DNA from: Lycorma delicatula
Taxonomy: Eukaryota; Arthropoda; Insecta; Hemiptera; Fulgoridae
Reading direction: 5' to 3'
Length of the DNA stretch: 64,000 nt
NCBI RefSeq assembly: GCF_047948215.1
Contig: NC_134455.1
Location: 79,411,689 to 79,475,688 of the forward strand
Made by a program: the position numbers and the translations under genes. The notes under the pieces are model-generated. The model was not told the DNA's origin. It ran no database searches and saw only the letters and a list, made by a program, of their open reading frames with translations. Position 1 is the first letter of the stretch. Each line of letters starts with the position of its first letter. This document shows, in pieces, positions 23,144 through 36,204 of the stretch.

Positions 23144-26100
23144 CATATAACAAATGTTTAAATGTTTAAGATGGTACATGTATTATCAATGGAATAAATA
23201 CACAACTTTATGACATTTACTGTAATAATGTAAATGATGGTAACAATCGGGGTCTACATTTTAATTATTGCTATTAAGTTTGACAAATTTCCCTCCAATA
23301 ATGATTATTACTCACACACTCTCACGCGCAACACACTAGCATGTGTTAAAATAGTGATTACAATGATTCTATTCGTATACAAGCATAAGTTAAAAGCCTC
23401 ATAAATGTAATCCAAAATATTAAGAACTCTTTCTTGTTAAAATAAAATTCTAACAAGGACAAGGATTTATTATTCTTATTTTTTAGGAGTGAAAAAACTA
23501 CTAATACCTCCAAAACCTTTTAGAAATTAAAAACATTTATAACTATTTTCAAAAAAATTAAAATGTAATTTATCAAGAATAGTTCATTTATTAAAAAAAA
23601 AGTTAAATCAATACATATTAAGCAGTAAAAACTGCTTTCTCAATTTAGTGCTTTTAACAAAGTACTACATAATCAGTTATATTAATACAGTTACATCAGT
23701 TAACTCAGTTAATCAGTTATTAGTCGTTATTGGAAAATGTATATGAATTAAAAATTCGTCTAAATTTATCAAAATTCTTCAGTGACTACTATGACAACAT
23801 ACAGACTCTTATCTTGTATGTAGCTGAGCAGAAAATCTCTATAAAATCGCTACCAAGAATAAAACATTTATCTTTTACACAGTACATTTAGTTTTTTTTT
23901 TTTTGTTTTTTTTTTATTTATTTATTTGATAAGTAGGTTTAACATTATTACATAAAATTAAAATTGTGTTTTTTTTCTAATTTAGCTGTAATAAAATCTT
24001 CACGATGAATTGTTTTATTTTCTAAGAAAACAGAAGTTATTTAAAATGGTTTATTATATGTATCGTAACCAATACAGTTGTAGGTGACCTGATATGAGAA
24101 ACCAGTTCTCTCTGAAATTACCAAAACCATTCTAAAGATAATAAGCATAAAATGCTTAATTTTGGTAAAGGTTTAATTTTGGTAATGGCTTAATCTTACT
24201 AAAGATTTTACGTTACCTTTATCATAGACATACTGTTATATATGGGCATGCCTAGCTTACCGAAATGTATAAATTTCTACAAGTGACATATTTACTCTGT
24301 TTATAATAGATAGTGGCTGTGTAATGAATATCATTACTTTCATAGAATGCGATTGTGAATGCCTTTTTTATCTCAGATGATTAAAGCGTTACAACTATAA
24401 GAAAGACTAAGACAAATAATGTAAACAACAAATTAATGTACTTCGGTCAAGAAACAATTTCGTATATAATATTGCTTCTACTCAGTAAGGGACGTAAGCT
24501 AAATAGTACAAAAAGTTGAGTCATATTTACATGGTTAGTTACCCAAGTCCTTTTTATTTAAATAAATAAAATATTTATAACTCACTTTCTGTACTTATTA
24601 CTTAGAAGATTCTTTTGGAATTCAGCAATGTTGTTCTGTTCCTTCTTCAGAAGTTACAGTGGGATGATGTGACATCAACGTTGAAGAAAGATGTACGATA
24701 TATTCGAATGAATCTGCCAATGAAAACGCGTAAAAAAAAATTAATAGTATAAGGTAAAAAATTATTATATCGTCTAGTTATGAACAACATAAAAAATAAT
24801 AACTCTTTTCTTAATATTTTCTTTAATTAAATGGTACAATTTAGTTTAAAATTTGGCAAAGATGGTAGGTAGCATGCTTTTCCAAAAAATAAATATCTTT
24901 CGATGTTTACCTTTAGCAACACCTTAAATTATTGGATTTGATTCACGGCTTAGATTTAATTTTATAACTATTTACTGTATATACAAAAGTATTCATTAAT
25001 GACCTGAGTAGTTATGACAAATACAAAAAATTATAATTGTCAATTTTTTATATAAAATAAAATAAAATTTTTATGTAAATCATCTTATATTTTATGTAAT
25101 GATTTTTTAATACTTTTATTTACTTTTTTTTAATACGTAAAAAGCATGAATATGAAAATAACGTGAATTTAAAATAGTTAAAAAGGCTTATGGTATGTAT
25201 GAAGAATGTTAAAAATGGTTTGGATGGATAAAATGAGTAATATTCATGCTTTTGCTTAAATGAAAAAAAGAATTGGAAGTTATTAAATTTGTGAAGAAAA
25301 GAAAAGATAAATGTTTAGGAGATTTTTTAAAAAGAAGAAAAATTCTTCTGATCATAATTCAGATAAAAGATTTAAATGGTAATCGATAAATAGAGAACAG
25401 AAGAATCTCGTAGATAAGGAACTTGAAAAAATTGTTACGCAATAAAACCATAGTTATTTAGAGAAAGAACGAAATATTAATTATCACAAGAAATACAAAA
25501 TTTCAATAAAATATGATAATCAAAAAAATAAAAATAAGTTTTTTTGTTTGTACAGATTTAATGGAAAGTGTAGAATTTTCCAAATTAAACACGTTAACAA
25601 AATTTAAAAGGGAAATGTTTTTTAGTTCTTTACAGAATTAATTTGATTTATATCTTTCACCCAGCCATACAATGTATCTAATACAATGTAGTATGTATCA
25701 CTGTTTTATTTTTTTATATATGTATAATATAATATAAATAAAAAAAATAATGCAATTATCGAACTTTGCAACCGATTAAAGGATCATATGACATGCATTG
25801 TACATTGTTATGCACTATATTTTATAACGTTCTATATTAAAAAATGTGTTGAATTTATAGTTACGAACAGAGTTAAGGGTAACAGACATTAAAAAATAAA
25901 AAAAAAACTTAGGTCATGAACTAAAATTAATTAGTTATTTGAAATATTGATAAAAATAATTAATGTACTACTAAAATATTTGGCACGTAATTCACATCTT
26001 TAATACGTAGAAAATTTCATAAAAGTTAAATCAGTGAGTGCTTTGTTTTCAATGAGAAAATTTTTATAAAAAACACACGCATAATAAAACCAATTACTTT

Positions 26101-26150
26101 CTGCAAAATAATCCCAATTAGCAATAATTCTGGATTTTTTTTTTTTTTTT
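21761..26150. other. AT-rich intergenic DNA
   Basis: About 4.4 kb without recognised gene or dispersed repeat. A (TA)n microsatellite lies at 23096-23148 and a short CT-rich stretch at 21975-21990. Confidence 0.55.
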
Positions 26151-26164
26151 ATGTAGTGTTACTT

Positions 26165-26289
26165 TTCCGGCGAATATAGCTAAAATAGCTATATTAAAGG
26201 GGAAGTACCGTGATCATGTCAAAAAAAGGGTATCGTGTTTATTACAAATTTTTTATTATAGGATCCATCTAGTTCATCTAGAATAAAAA

Positions 26290-26357
<68 letters not shown>

Positions 26358-27170
26358 TGCGTAAGTATGTACATATATGTGTCGCACTGCTTTTGACCTT
26401 ATAAATCAGGACTGACCGTAATCGATTTTCTTCAAACTTGGCTCAAATATTTCTAAATTGTCTATATAATATTGTCAAAAATGTGGTTATGAAGATTTTA
26501 GCAAATCTTTACGTTTAAGGGTCCAATTAGATTATCTAAACAAAAAAAAACTGTAAGCATGTATGTATGTCGTGTGTGTGTGTCACACTGCTTTCGACCT
26601 TATGTATATATCCTCATAAGAACATATCATGCTTCTGATCTTATTTCAGGATTCACCAAAACGATTTTATTCAATAGATTTTATTTTATTTAATTTAAAT
26701 TAACGATTTTATTTAAACGATTAAATAGGGCACTGATTATCATATTACTTTTTTCAAAATTTGTTAAATGGGTGAAGAAATATCGAAATCGACGAAAAAA
26801 TCAATTTTGTTTTTCTTCAGACATTTTAGAGGAAACGTTATTAAACCAAATTGCAAATTTGTTACCTACATTGCATATACAAATAATAAAAAAATAAAAA
26901 AATGAACCCCTATCCCTAAAAATTAATATATATATATGTTTTTCGTTCTATTTCGCGTCGGTTTAAATACTTCTCAAAAGTATTTTTAAAGTTTATATTT
27001 CATATATATTTTTTTTATCAACTTCAAGAAAAGTTTACAATTTTTTTTAAATTATAGACCCCTCCGGATATAAATTCAAAAATGTTTTCCGAAAATGTCT
27101 ATTTCATTATTTTATCCTTTATTGAAGGGGTGTTACATTTAAAGGGAACTTTACTTAAGAAGATTATTTA
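26165..27170 (+). repeat. Interspersed repeat F with terminal hairpin
   Basis: Starts with an imperfect hairpin: 'acttttcc' and 'atatagct' pair with 'atagctatat' and 'ggggaagt' at 26171-26216. It is followed by 'accgtgatcatgtc'. Inside, two related segments recur: 'actgcttttgacctta' at about 26384 and 'actgctttcgacctta' at about 26587. A (CA)n(TA)n tract at 26288-26353 splits the element. The right end is not defined by eye. The hairpin plus GTGATC arrangement is shared with the repeats at 30.65, 47.4 and 58.2 kb. Confidence 0.55.
26288..26353. repeat. (CA)n(TA)n microsatellite
   Basis: CA dinucleotides pass directly into TA dinucleotides, inside repeat F. Confidence 0.95.
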
Positions 27171-29022
27171 AGCTTAACATGTAAATGAATCTTTTTAGAA
27201 ATGTTTTTCTTAAAATTTATTTCCCACCACTAAAATACATATATTCTAGGTTTTTGTTGTTTTTTTTAGCTTTAAATCTTTTAATTTTTATTATTAATAG
27301 CCAGGAAAGTCAAGCAACACTCTGCCAGCTTTTTTTAATACATGATTAGCTGAAAAGTATGATTCGTTAATTACTTTCATTCTAATTAAAAGAAAGTTTT
27401 AATTAAATATCCATATAAATATACGTAACTATAAACCCATTTCATAAAAACTGTACCGTCTATCCTTTTTAATATTACTATAATTTTTTATGTAAAAATA
27501 AGTAGCATCCCTGTATAGAATAAAGATTATTTAAGTTAAAAGTATTTTTTAAGCCATCATTATCATAATCTTTTTCGTATGCTTATGCCCATTATACAGT
27601 ACAAAATAATTTTACGGCTATTAACGAAAATATATCTTTACCAATTTGGTAGTTTTTCATTCAAAATTATTTTTTATCCTTTGAAAAAAGTATTTTTAAA
27701 AATTATGCATGTACTTTCTCCATTGTTTTTAACGCCATATTATGTAAACTGTCGAACATACTAACTGTATTTTAAATAGGTTTACAAAGATAGAACTTAA
27801 AGAAGCTTTAACATGAGCTGAATAAAAACACATCAGAATTTGTTGAAAAATAATTAAATATTTTTTTGGCTATATCTTTGCTCGATCTTTGTAGGATCTG
27901 CTGTTCTTAGATGAATTAATTAACGAATATTTACGATAAGATTTTCCTTACAAGCTTATAAGCAAATATTACAACGAAAACAAACCAAATACAATAATCC
28001 AGCGATATAAATACAACAGTTATATTATTATAATTTTGCTAATAATACCAATTGAAATTCCGACTTTGGAGTTAAATTCTTGTGTTGATAACTTGTTTTT
28101 AATTTAGCGACAATTTTGAAAAGTTGAAATTTAAAGAAGAATTAAAAATTTTTGATTTATTTTAGATAGGCCAACAAAGCGAAATATTTTTATAGAAAAT
28201 GATCAGAAAAGATCATTCTAAAATTTACTTTGTTGTATTAAATAATGAAGTATTTTGAACGAACCTAATAAAAAAAATAATCTTATTATTACAAATAAAA
28301 TCTTAAGAAAACTGACTTCTCCTTTTACATGTGACTAATCAAACATATATAACAGTTTCACTATTAAATTATATTTTATCAAAGACATAGCAAATTGCAC
28401 TACAGCAGGTATTGAAGTAGTATTATGAACCAATCTATTCCTGTAGAAAGTCCACAACAAATCAGAAAATTCCCCATATTGAGAAGATTTCGTTGTTACT
28501 GGAGTTTTATCTTCGGATAATATTTATTCTTTTTCTTCAACTTTGGATTCGTAATATCAATATCTTTTTTATTAAAATATCTGAATAAATGTGTAAAAGT
28601 CAAGATGCTTCATAATTATTTCTTCGTTCAAGTCGTGTACGTCCCCATCATATCGAGAGGTTTTCCAAAATGATTAGTAGTTGTAGACGTAAAATGAAAT
28701 TAAAGAACCCTGGTCAAAATTCTTTGTTGAAGATAGTAAAAGTACTACAGAGTTAGCGAAAAGAACTTAATATCAGACCAAACAATAAAAATAAAAATAA
28801 AATAAAAGATTAAATAAAAATTGTTAATTGTTTTAATATTCTTTATCTAATGGAAGGATTAAAAGACATAGAAATCTTTGATGAGAAGTCTTTGGTTATA
28901 AAATATTTTTCTACCATCACATTTAAAAAATTCTATCAAGTAATATTTCTTTTGGTGAACAAAAAAATATATAATCATATTCTGAAATATCTTGTTATAT
29001 TTTAATAAAATATAATATCATA
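27171..29022. other. AT-rich intergenic DNA
   Basis: Nothing recognised; the 61-codon plus frame at 27579-27764 has AT-driven composition. Confidence 0.5.
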
Positions 29023-29290
29023 TTGTTTAGCGACTTATTAACTCGGTATTATTTTTATACACGTAAGTACGCTGGTCATCACGTCAACAATTGGTTGCGC
29101 TTCGCTTCAGTGAGCACCGCCTCCAACTCGTGCATAAACACAGTACGCGGTGCGGATCCCCGTGCAAAACCGTTGAACTTCGTCGGACGGCGTTCTCATC
29201 ATTTTAACGATATCATGATGACATCCGCATCAGCCCTACTTTTCTCTGATGGTAATGCCGTGACCTGTTTTTATTTCTATTCCTTCAATA
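29023..29290. other. GC-richer island, possible repeat or exon
   Basis: The 200 bp at about 29070-29270 are far richer in G and C than their surroundings. On the plus strand they lie in a 123-codon frame. On the minus strand another frame gives a plausible-looking hydrophilic peptide (APRTVFMHELEAVLTEAK) ending at a stop near 29080. A splice-donor-like gtaagt sits at 29059 on the plus strand. I recognise no protein family. The text looks to me like part of a hemipteran dispersed repeat together with the block at 29.68 kb, but this is unproven. Confidence 0.3.
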
Positions 29291-29669
29291 TATTCATAAA
29301 ATTTCCTCTAATATTTATTACTGTTGAATCTAAATATTTAGACGTAGATTTTAGTGTTTTTATATTAAAATTAATCTACACGTATTTTCGATAAATAATA
29401 AAATCGTTTAATTATCAAACATAATTGTTTTGTTTCAAATCATTTTATTAGAAATCTTGGGAGGAAGGAAGCCTTTTTTGCCACGTTTTGTAATTCATAA
29501 TAATTTTAAAACCCAACCAAAGTTATTAAAGATTAAATTTGGTATTCGCTCTGTATGTTTTCTTGAAATTTTGGAATGCGTTCGTGTTACGAAGAGTTTC
29601 ACAGCGTGTAAGTCCTCTATATTTCGTATTAAAATTTATAATACTTCTGTTGGTGTAAATTACAAAATT

Positions 29670-30200
29670 ATTCTTTGAATGATAAAAAATAATTTATATT
29701 TATTAATAATTAGCATCCCCGTCACGGCTTTTCCCGCTCTATATGTTAGTTGCGTTTCTTGTCGCGGTCAATTTTATTTTCGTCAATTATTTTCAATTTT
29801 TAATCAAGTAACCGAGGAAGGTGCAGCTAGTCACGTCGCATTTACAGCAACAGTGGTAGTGGCTTTTTTCACCCCTTTCAAGGTCGAATTTCAAAAAATG
29901 TATAAATTAGTTTTAAGATATTCACATGAAGATTACACGCACCAAAACTCAAGGTGATATTTTCATTTGTTACCGAGAAATTAAAAAAAAGTTGTAAATT
30001 TCATTGTTATTCCATTTTAACCCTTTAAACTTGGAATTTCAAAAAATTCTTTCTTAGTGCGCAGTTACACTGTATGAACGTGTATTAAAATTTTCATCAA
30101 TTTACCATCCGTAGTTTTTGCTAGGCATTGATTATGAATGACTCACGACATGTTATTTTATATATATAAATTCTACTTTTTTTTTCTTTTTTTTTTTTTT
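29670..30200 (-). repeat. Probable interspersed repeat G ending in poly-T
   Basis: The block from 'gcatccccgtcacggc' to the T-rich tract at 30175-30202 has uniform mid-AT composition. It also contains wording typical of decayed insect repeats ('ctttcaaggtcgaatttc', 'accctttaaacttggaattt'). A 92-codon plus frame spans 29679-29957 without a recognisable domain. If the T tract is a tail, the element is oriented on the minus strand. No second copy lies in the window. Confidence 0.4.
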
Positions 30201-30645
30201 TATTGTATAGGAGGATAAAGAAGTGCACGTGTGCCTAAATCTGTTGAGTTTTTACTTATCTTTACACAAATAACGTCATGGAACATTAAAAAAAAAAACA
30301 ACACAGAACTGGATAAAAAAATTATATAAAAAGTAAAATATAATAATAATTTTTATTTATACTATAAATTTCGATTTTTCAAAATCGTCGCTAAATTAAA
30401 AATAACTTGCAACATATTTATCTCCAAATTTGGAATTTAAATTTGTATTATTAGCTGAAAAATAATAATAATAATACAATTATTATTATATTTATCCAAT
30501 ATAAATGGCTCTTTGACGCTGTAATATTCTCCTATAAGATAAAGTATTATTTCTACAAAAAATTATTATATTTAAATATGTTTGTATTTATTAAAATACA
30601 TACATGTATATATGTATAGACATATACATAAAATGTAAGGATGCA

Positions 30646-31333
30646 TTCTTACTTCCTTGTACGAAGTAAAGGATGAAGTATAGTGATCGCGAAAAATTTC
30701 GGTTTTCAGATTTCAACGGAAATATCCATTTTGACCATCCTTGAATTCATTTTTAGTTTCAGCGTGACGTCTGTACGTATGTATCTCGCATAACTCAAAA
30801 AAGATTAGCCGTAGGATGTTGAAATTTTGAATTTAGGACTGTTGTAACATGTAGCACCTCCCCTTTTAATTATAATCGACTGGACCAAAAATGTCCAGAA
30901 AAGTCCAAAATCCAAATTGTTTGGATTTTGTACTTTTTTTAAAATGCAGTAACAAGCCCTCGTTGAGAGCTTTTTAACGTTAAGAGGTACTACTTATTTT
31001 CATTGGTTCCAGAATTATAGGCAAATAAAACTTTAATTAATGAAAGTTTGGATCTTACAAGGGGAAGACACATTGGTTCGAATCAGACTTCATCTTATTT
31101 CTTTTTAACTTTTTTTTTTCAATTTAAATATATTGATTTATTTATTGACCTGTGATCGTATAAATAAATAATTATTAACCTTTGATTATAAAAAAAAAAA
31201 TTACGTTGAATAATATTATATTTGATGAAATATAATGAAAAAATATCATAAGTTATTTATGAAATAAAATTTTATGTACTTTTCATTTTAAAAACATGTG
31301 TATGTGTAATTTAATAGGCGTACAAGGAAGTGA
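30646..31333 (+). repeat. Interspersed repeat H, non-autonomous DNA transposon-like
   Basis: The left end 'acttccttgtacg' is repeated inverted at the right end 'cgtacaaggaagt' (about 31319-31331), giving 13 bp terminal inverted repeats about 690 bp apart. The left end also folds back on itself (ttacttcctt...aaaggatgaagta) and is followed by 'tagtgatcgcg'. The interior has no open frame. A decayed relative of its left part occurs at 58.2 kb. Confidence 0.75.
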
Positions 31334-32079
31334 TGTAGTGTCCACATCTGATTTTTATGCGTGTATTTAATACATCCATAATAATTTAAAAAAAATTAAT
31401 ATCCATGCAAGAAGAAATCAAAAACAAGAAACCTTATTCTTGATAAAGACCTCTTATTATCTTGGTAAAAATAAAGATAAGCATAGAAAATGAACTTTTA
31501 ATTAATATTACAACAATAAGTATTAAGCGACGTGAGCTAAGGTTTTCTGTAGTCTATAAATGTTTACTTTATTTACATTGGGTTTTTTAACAGATTTTCA
31601 TGGATTTTTCAACGAAAATACTTTAAATAATAAAATGAAATCAGGATATATATCCCGTTATATTATAACGACAAATAAATGATAATTACCAAATTTTCTG
31701 CAACAGAACGTGTAATTTTTTGTTTAAAACTCCTTTCTTAAGATTATCTGGATAATATTTACATCCGGAACCAACAGAAACATTTATATAAAAAAAAAAT
31801 TATTAAAATTTTGATCATTTGTTGAACCGATTCAAGAGTAAAGCTTGAACATATATATATAAATAACGTACGTTTTATAGTTTTTTATGTATATAAAACA
31901 TACGGATTGAATCAGAAACTTCTTCGTATGCAATATTCCAATCTGTCTCTATTAAGCTAAAGAACCAAACCACAGTATATATAACACATAAAATAGTTTT
32001 CATATTATTATCTTTCAAATTATTGGATAAAGGTGTATAACTAATTTTTTTTAATGATAAATTATATAAATTTAAGAAA
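31334..32079. other. AT-rich intergenic DNA
   Basis: Nothing recognised. Confidence 0.45.
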
Positions 32080-32155
32080 CCGCCTAGATAGCAGAGATGG
32101 TAACATTCTTGCCTTTTGTAACAAAGGTCCTGATTTGATCCCAGGCAACTATCTA
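32080..32155 (+). mobile_element. tRNA-like head, possible third SINE type
   Basis: A-box-like 'agcagagatggtaac' is followed at normal spacing by a B-box-like 'cctgatttgatcccagg'. The outer sequence 'ctagatag' pairs with 'ctatctag' to form a stem. It is not a SINE-A or SINE-B head. No CCA-less tRNA cloverleaf with normal arms is evident, so a live tRNA gene is unlikely. Confidence 0.45.
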
Positions 32156-32690
32156 GAAAATTAAAATCTAATCAAATCCATGCTATCAGTAATAACCTTA
32201 ATAGTTGATTAGAATTAAAAATTACGAATTTTATTAAACAAAGTATATGACGATTCTATTAATTTTTTTTTTTTTAATAAATAAAACGTTTAATGGTATT
32301 TTCTTGTTATTAATGAATTGTTTTAATCTAATACTATTAATGTTAGCCAATTTTTCTGGTAGTAAAAATAAAGGAATAATGAATGTAATGAAGTAGACAT
32401 TGTCCTTGCCCTGACTTTTGTAACTGATAACTTGAATGACTTTGACCCGATGTACAATTTTTATTTTTTTTATTTTATAACCTACTACGGACAACCAAAC
32501 ACATATTATTTTAAAAATAGATTCAAATGAATATATTTGCAGACTTATAATTCATAGGGCATAAAATATGTATAAAAAATATTTTTCGTTAAAAAAAAGG
32601 TTAAATTAATTTTTTTTAATAAATCAAAAAAAAGAACTTTCAAAATTTAAAACAAAAGAAAACATGTTGTTGTGTATAACACAATTATTA

Positions 32691-33634
32691 GGTTGTCTAA
32701 AAAGTATTAAGCCTTTGGAGGCTAAAATTGAGAATACATTTATTGTTGTTGGAAAATAATATTATATATTAGACCACATATGGATTATTTTTTATCCATA
32801 ACCTTCTGGCATTTTACCGGCAACGATATAATCCGGTTGCTATAGAATTTCTGTGCTTCTGATCTAAAAATTGTCAAACGTGGTTTTCACAGGCCTCTTT
32901 GAAATTAACTTACACAATTCAGGGAGTTCTGCAGAGACCGAAACAAATGATAGTCTGACGGTGCCATACGGGCTATACGGGGCTGACGGGCTCTACGGTG
33001 GATGCATTAAAACCTCCCATTCAAGCTCTCGATTTCTGACGGGTTAAAGGTGTATGCGGGCTGGCGTTGATAGCCCGGTATACGACACCCTTTCTGTTGA
33101 CCAATTCAGGCCGTTTCTTTTGAATTGTTAGGTGTAATCATGCCAATTGTCAACTATACGAGGTCCGAGTCTATCATTCTGCCTGGCGGCAGCAGCTCTT
33201 TATGCACGATGCCTTTCAAATTCCTCAAAACGCACAGCATAAACTTTCCTGGGCGTCTGTGTGGGCTTTGCCACAGATTATGGAACTCCTCCTCGTTTCG
33301 ACCACGATCTTTTTCGCACATTGTTGTCGAAGGTTATCCATTTTTCACCCCTCGTGATTATCCGCTTCAGAAATGACTCGATTTTCTTATATTTAAGTAG
33401 AGATTTGAAGATAGAAATTCGATCGAGTAAATTTTTCTAAGTCGATCATGTGGCACCCAAATGTCGAGCTTCTTTTTGTATCCAACAATCTCCAAATGGT
33501 TTTACACTGTTGAGTGATGGATGTTTAGGTCATTGCTAATGTCATGACTGCTTATTTGCCACTCTTTTTCGACTTCTGTCAGAATACGCTAATGCTAGCT
33601 CATGAGCAAAAGGCTCAACACATTTTAGACTACC
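32691..33634 (-). mobile_element. Mariner transposon with TIRs and TA target duplication
   Basis: TIRs of about 27 bp (starting ggttgtctaaaaagt on the left and, inverted, ggtagtctaaaatgt on the right) match at roughly 23 of 27 positions when the flanking TA is included. TA dinucleotides flank both ends (32689-32690, 33635-33636), as expected for Tc1/mariner insertion. The element is 944 bp, shorter than the usual 1.3 kb, so internal or 5' coding sequence has been lost. The decayed transposase runs on the minus strand. Confidence 0.92.
32760..33600 (-). pseudogene. Mariner (DD34D) transposase, broken
   Basis: On the minus strand, in order: ILTEVEKEWQISSHDISNDL, then HHSTV and GYKKKLDIWVPHDR (helix-turn-helix to linker). 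The ITGDEKW region around 33340-33365 is frame-shifted. GKFMLCVLRNLKGIVHKELL with PPGRMIDSDL follow, then KRPELVNRKGVVYRAINASPHT near 33049-33110, and a decayed PPYSPD..DYHLF region. The catalytic motif normally reads DNARPHT; here Asp is Ile (INASPHT), so the enzyme would be dead even without its stops. The 83-codon plus-strand frame at 33125-33376 is a shadow. Confidence 0.9.
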
Positions 33635-33639
33635 TAATT

Positions 33640-34598
33640 TTATACAAAATTTTCACTGTTGTAATTGTTTTATAGAATGTAGTGACAGCATTATTCATTT
33701 TTGAAAGGTTACGACTCCATCAAAGGAAGAGTCGTTAATATATATATAGATGAATGAACGCATGTAGTGCCGTTTTGTTTGGCTGTAATTTAGCTAAGCA
33801 AATAAGCAAACTGAAATAAAATCGAAATAATATAATATTATAAGGATATATTTCTAAAACAGAATAATAAAAATCTATGTTATATATAGTGTCCTGGGAA
33901 GCGTTGGTCAAACTTAAAGAATTAATTCAGGACATTAAACCTGTTTTCACTTCTCTCATTAACCGAATTAAAAATAATTAATAATGATCTCTATTTTTAA
34001 TAAGTAAAAATAGGCACAGAATTCTCGTTTTGTGATTTTTTTCTATCCACTTTAACAATTTCAGCCATATCTAAGCCGTTTATTAAACAAATAAGACTTC
34101 ATTCTGTTCAAAATAAAATGCTTAATAAAAGCAGATTTTAAATGTAATGAAGTGTAACTTAATAAGAAAATATTTACCGACCCATAACGATTAAAAACCT
34201 TTAATGAAGTTTCAAAGATAAAATTTTCAAATTTATTTGTTTTGTAGAAGATTTTGGGTCAAACACATATCAAACTTCATTAAAATATCTTAATCCGTTT
34301 TTAAAATATACATTTTTATTGTAAAATCACAAAATAGGGAAAATAGGAAAAATAAACTACGTCACGGCGTTTGTCAAATGAATTTTTTGTTTATTTTGAT
34401 TTCCTGAAACGGTCTCTTAATTTTGGTTAACATGTTTCGGGACATTCTATATACCAAATTAACGCTTTTCCGCATTTCATAATATTAAGAATTAATTGCT
34501 TATATTTTAGATTGCTTATTATAAATCTATATTCCATAATTCATCATAATTACCTTTATAGAAACATTTAACATGCATATGTTAACATAAATATAGTT
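33640..34598. other. AT-rich DNA, possible decayed repeat at 33950-34480
   Basis: The part containing 'gattttgggtcaaacacata' and 'aactacgtcacggcg' reads like a decayed dispersed repeat, but no second copy was found. No gene recognised. Confidence 0.35.
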
Positions 34599-34755
34599 GA
34601 CTTTCGTAGCGGAATCATAGCATCTCTGCCAATTCCCCGGAAGATTCTGTGTTCAAATCCCGGATAGGCTAGGCATTTCTTCATAGCTACAAAGTGCATC
34701 CTTCATTCAATAAAAAAATTTGCATTAACTGTAGTTGGGAAGTGATTACCCTGTA
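34599..34755 (+). mobile_element. SINE-A copy 5 (diverged), tail type 3
   Basis: Head 'cgtagcggaatcatagcatc', B-box context 'tgtgttcaaatcccgga', body 'ggcatttcttcatagctac'. The tail 'gcattaactgtagttgggaa' corresponds to that of copy 1 at 329. More mutations than in other copies. Confidence 0.75.
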
Positions 34756-35294
34756 GTTGTGAGTATTAAAAAATAACATAGAATAATATTATTGTCGATC
34801 AAGTAATTTTCAAATACTTTCATCCATTGTTTTGGAAATGATAATTTTTTTTTAAGTGTGTGAAAAATAATTTTTCATAGTAAAAATTTTAATATACGAA
34901 TTCAGAAGTGTAAAATTAGAATCATATTAACAAAGAAATATTATACATAATGTTATCAAGTTTTGTACAGATTCTTAGAATTCATTTTTGTATAGAAGAT
35001 AATCAAGTTTCCATCACAGTAATGTAAAATTATTGAGAAAATCCTCTTAAAATACAATTATGTATGTTTATTAACTATTTTAAATATTTTTACCATTAGG
35101 CAGTAACTATAACAAACAGGAAGTACGCTACAGCGAAATAGGAAGCTGATTAAAATTTTTTAAGTGTAAGTGTTTTCATAAGCTTTTTTTTATACTCGCT
35201 GTCTTTCCAAATTTACAAACGATTTTTATAATTTTAAAATAAACTTTATAAATTTGTTTATTTTTGAAAAGTAATCATTTCAATGTTCTATTAA
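34756..35294. other. AT-rich intergenic DNA
   Basis: Nothing recognised. Confidence 0.45.
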
Positions 35295-35295
35295 A

Positions 35296-35535
35296 TCCAC
35301 CGGGTTGGTTTAGTGGTAAACTCATCGTCGTAAATCAGCTGATTTCGAAGTCGAAGTTTTCAGGATTAAATACTAATAAAGGAAGTTACTTTTATTCGGA
35401 ATTGAATAACAGATCGTGGATACCGATGTTCTTTGGTGGTTGGGTTTCAATTTACCACACGTCTCAGGAATAGTCGATCTGAGTTTCTTCAAGACTACAA
35501 ATTTACCAGTATAATTACATTACACTGATAAGTCT
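35296..35535 (+). mobile_element. SINE-B copy 2, alternative tail
   Basis: Starts at 'caccgggttggtttagtggt' (A-box region), continues 'aaatcagctgatttcgaagt', a decayed B box, then 'gttctttggtggttgggttt'. Its tail ('ctacaaatttaccagtataa') resembles that of the copy at 5.4 kb. The plus frame at 35264-35473 is a read-through of this SINE. Confidence 0.88.
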
Positions 35536-35679
35536 CTAATGACTTTAATTATTGATGCGACTATAAATAAAGGTATTAAAAGAAAAATGCTCCATCAAAG
35601 GGGGAGGTATAAAACATTCTTACGAAGGTTAAGGGTGACCAATACAACAACAGACGTAATTAATTTAAAAAGTGTGCTT

Positions 35680-35795
35680 TTATAATTAATTATAATTAAT
35701 TTATAATTATAAATTTATTTACAATATAATTTATTTATAATTAATTTATAATTATAAATTTATTTATAATATAATTTATTTATAATTAATTATAA
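35680..35795. repeat. AT tandem repeat, period ~45 bp
   Basis: A ~45 bp unit beginning 'ttataattataaatttattt' is present about 2.3 times with very few differences. It consists almost only of A and T. Confidence 0.85.
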
Positions 35796-35799
35796 AATC

Positions 35800-36204
35800 A
35801 CACATTAAAATACAATTTTTTTTTAATTTTTATGAAATTAAGGAGTTTGTAAATCAGTTATAACAAACAAACTTTTAAACAACTTTTAATTTTTTTTTTA
35901 TATCTGCTGCCATACTACGGTGGCTAACAATAAAATTTTTTTTTGCCCAAATATGCAATTGTTGCCACTCAGATGGTTCCACATCAATCTTGAAATAAAT
36001 AACTAGCGTTATACCGTTTACATATTATCCCGGTAAGCTTAATCAACAAACATCTGACATACATAACTCGTTTAGAAATAATGTTATCAATTTTTAATAT
36101 GAACTGTACGCTGATGGCCGATTTTGATTGTAATCCGGTAACAAAATCAGTTACTAAATGCAGCGCATTAGATGTTTAATTGTAGAAATAACTGTAATTG
36201 TAGG
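35800..36204. other. AT-rich intergenic DNA
   Basis: Nothing recognised. Confidence 0.4.

Noticed and set aside
35680..35795. CRISPR-like array
   Set aside because: It is an AT-only tandem repeat without spacers, in a eukaryotic setting.
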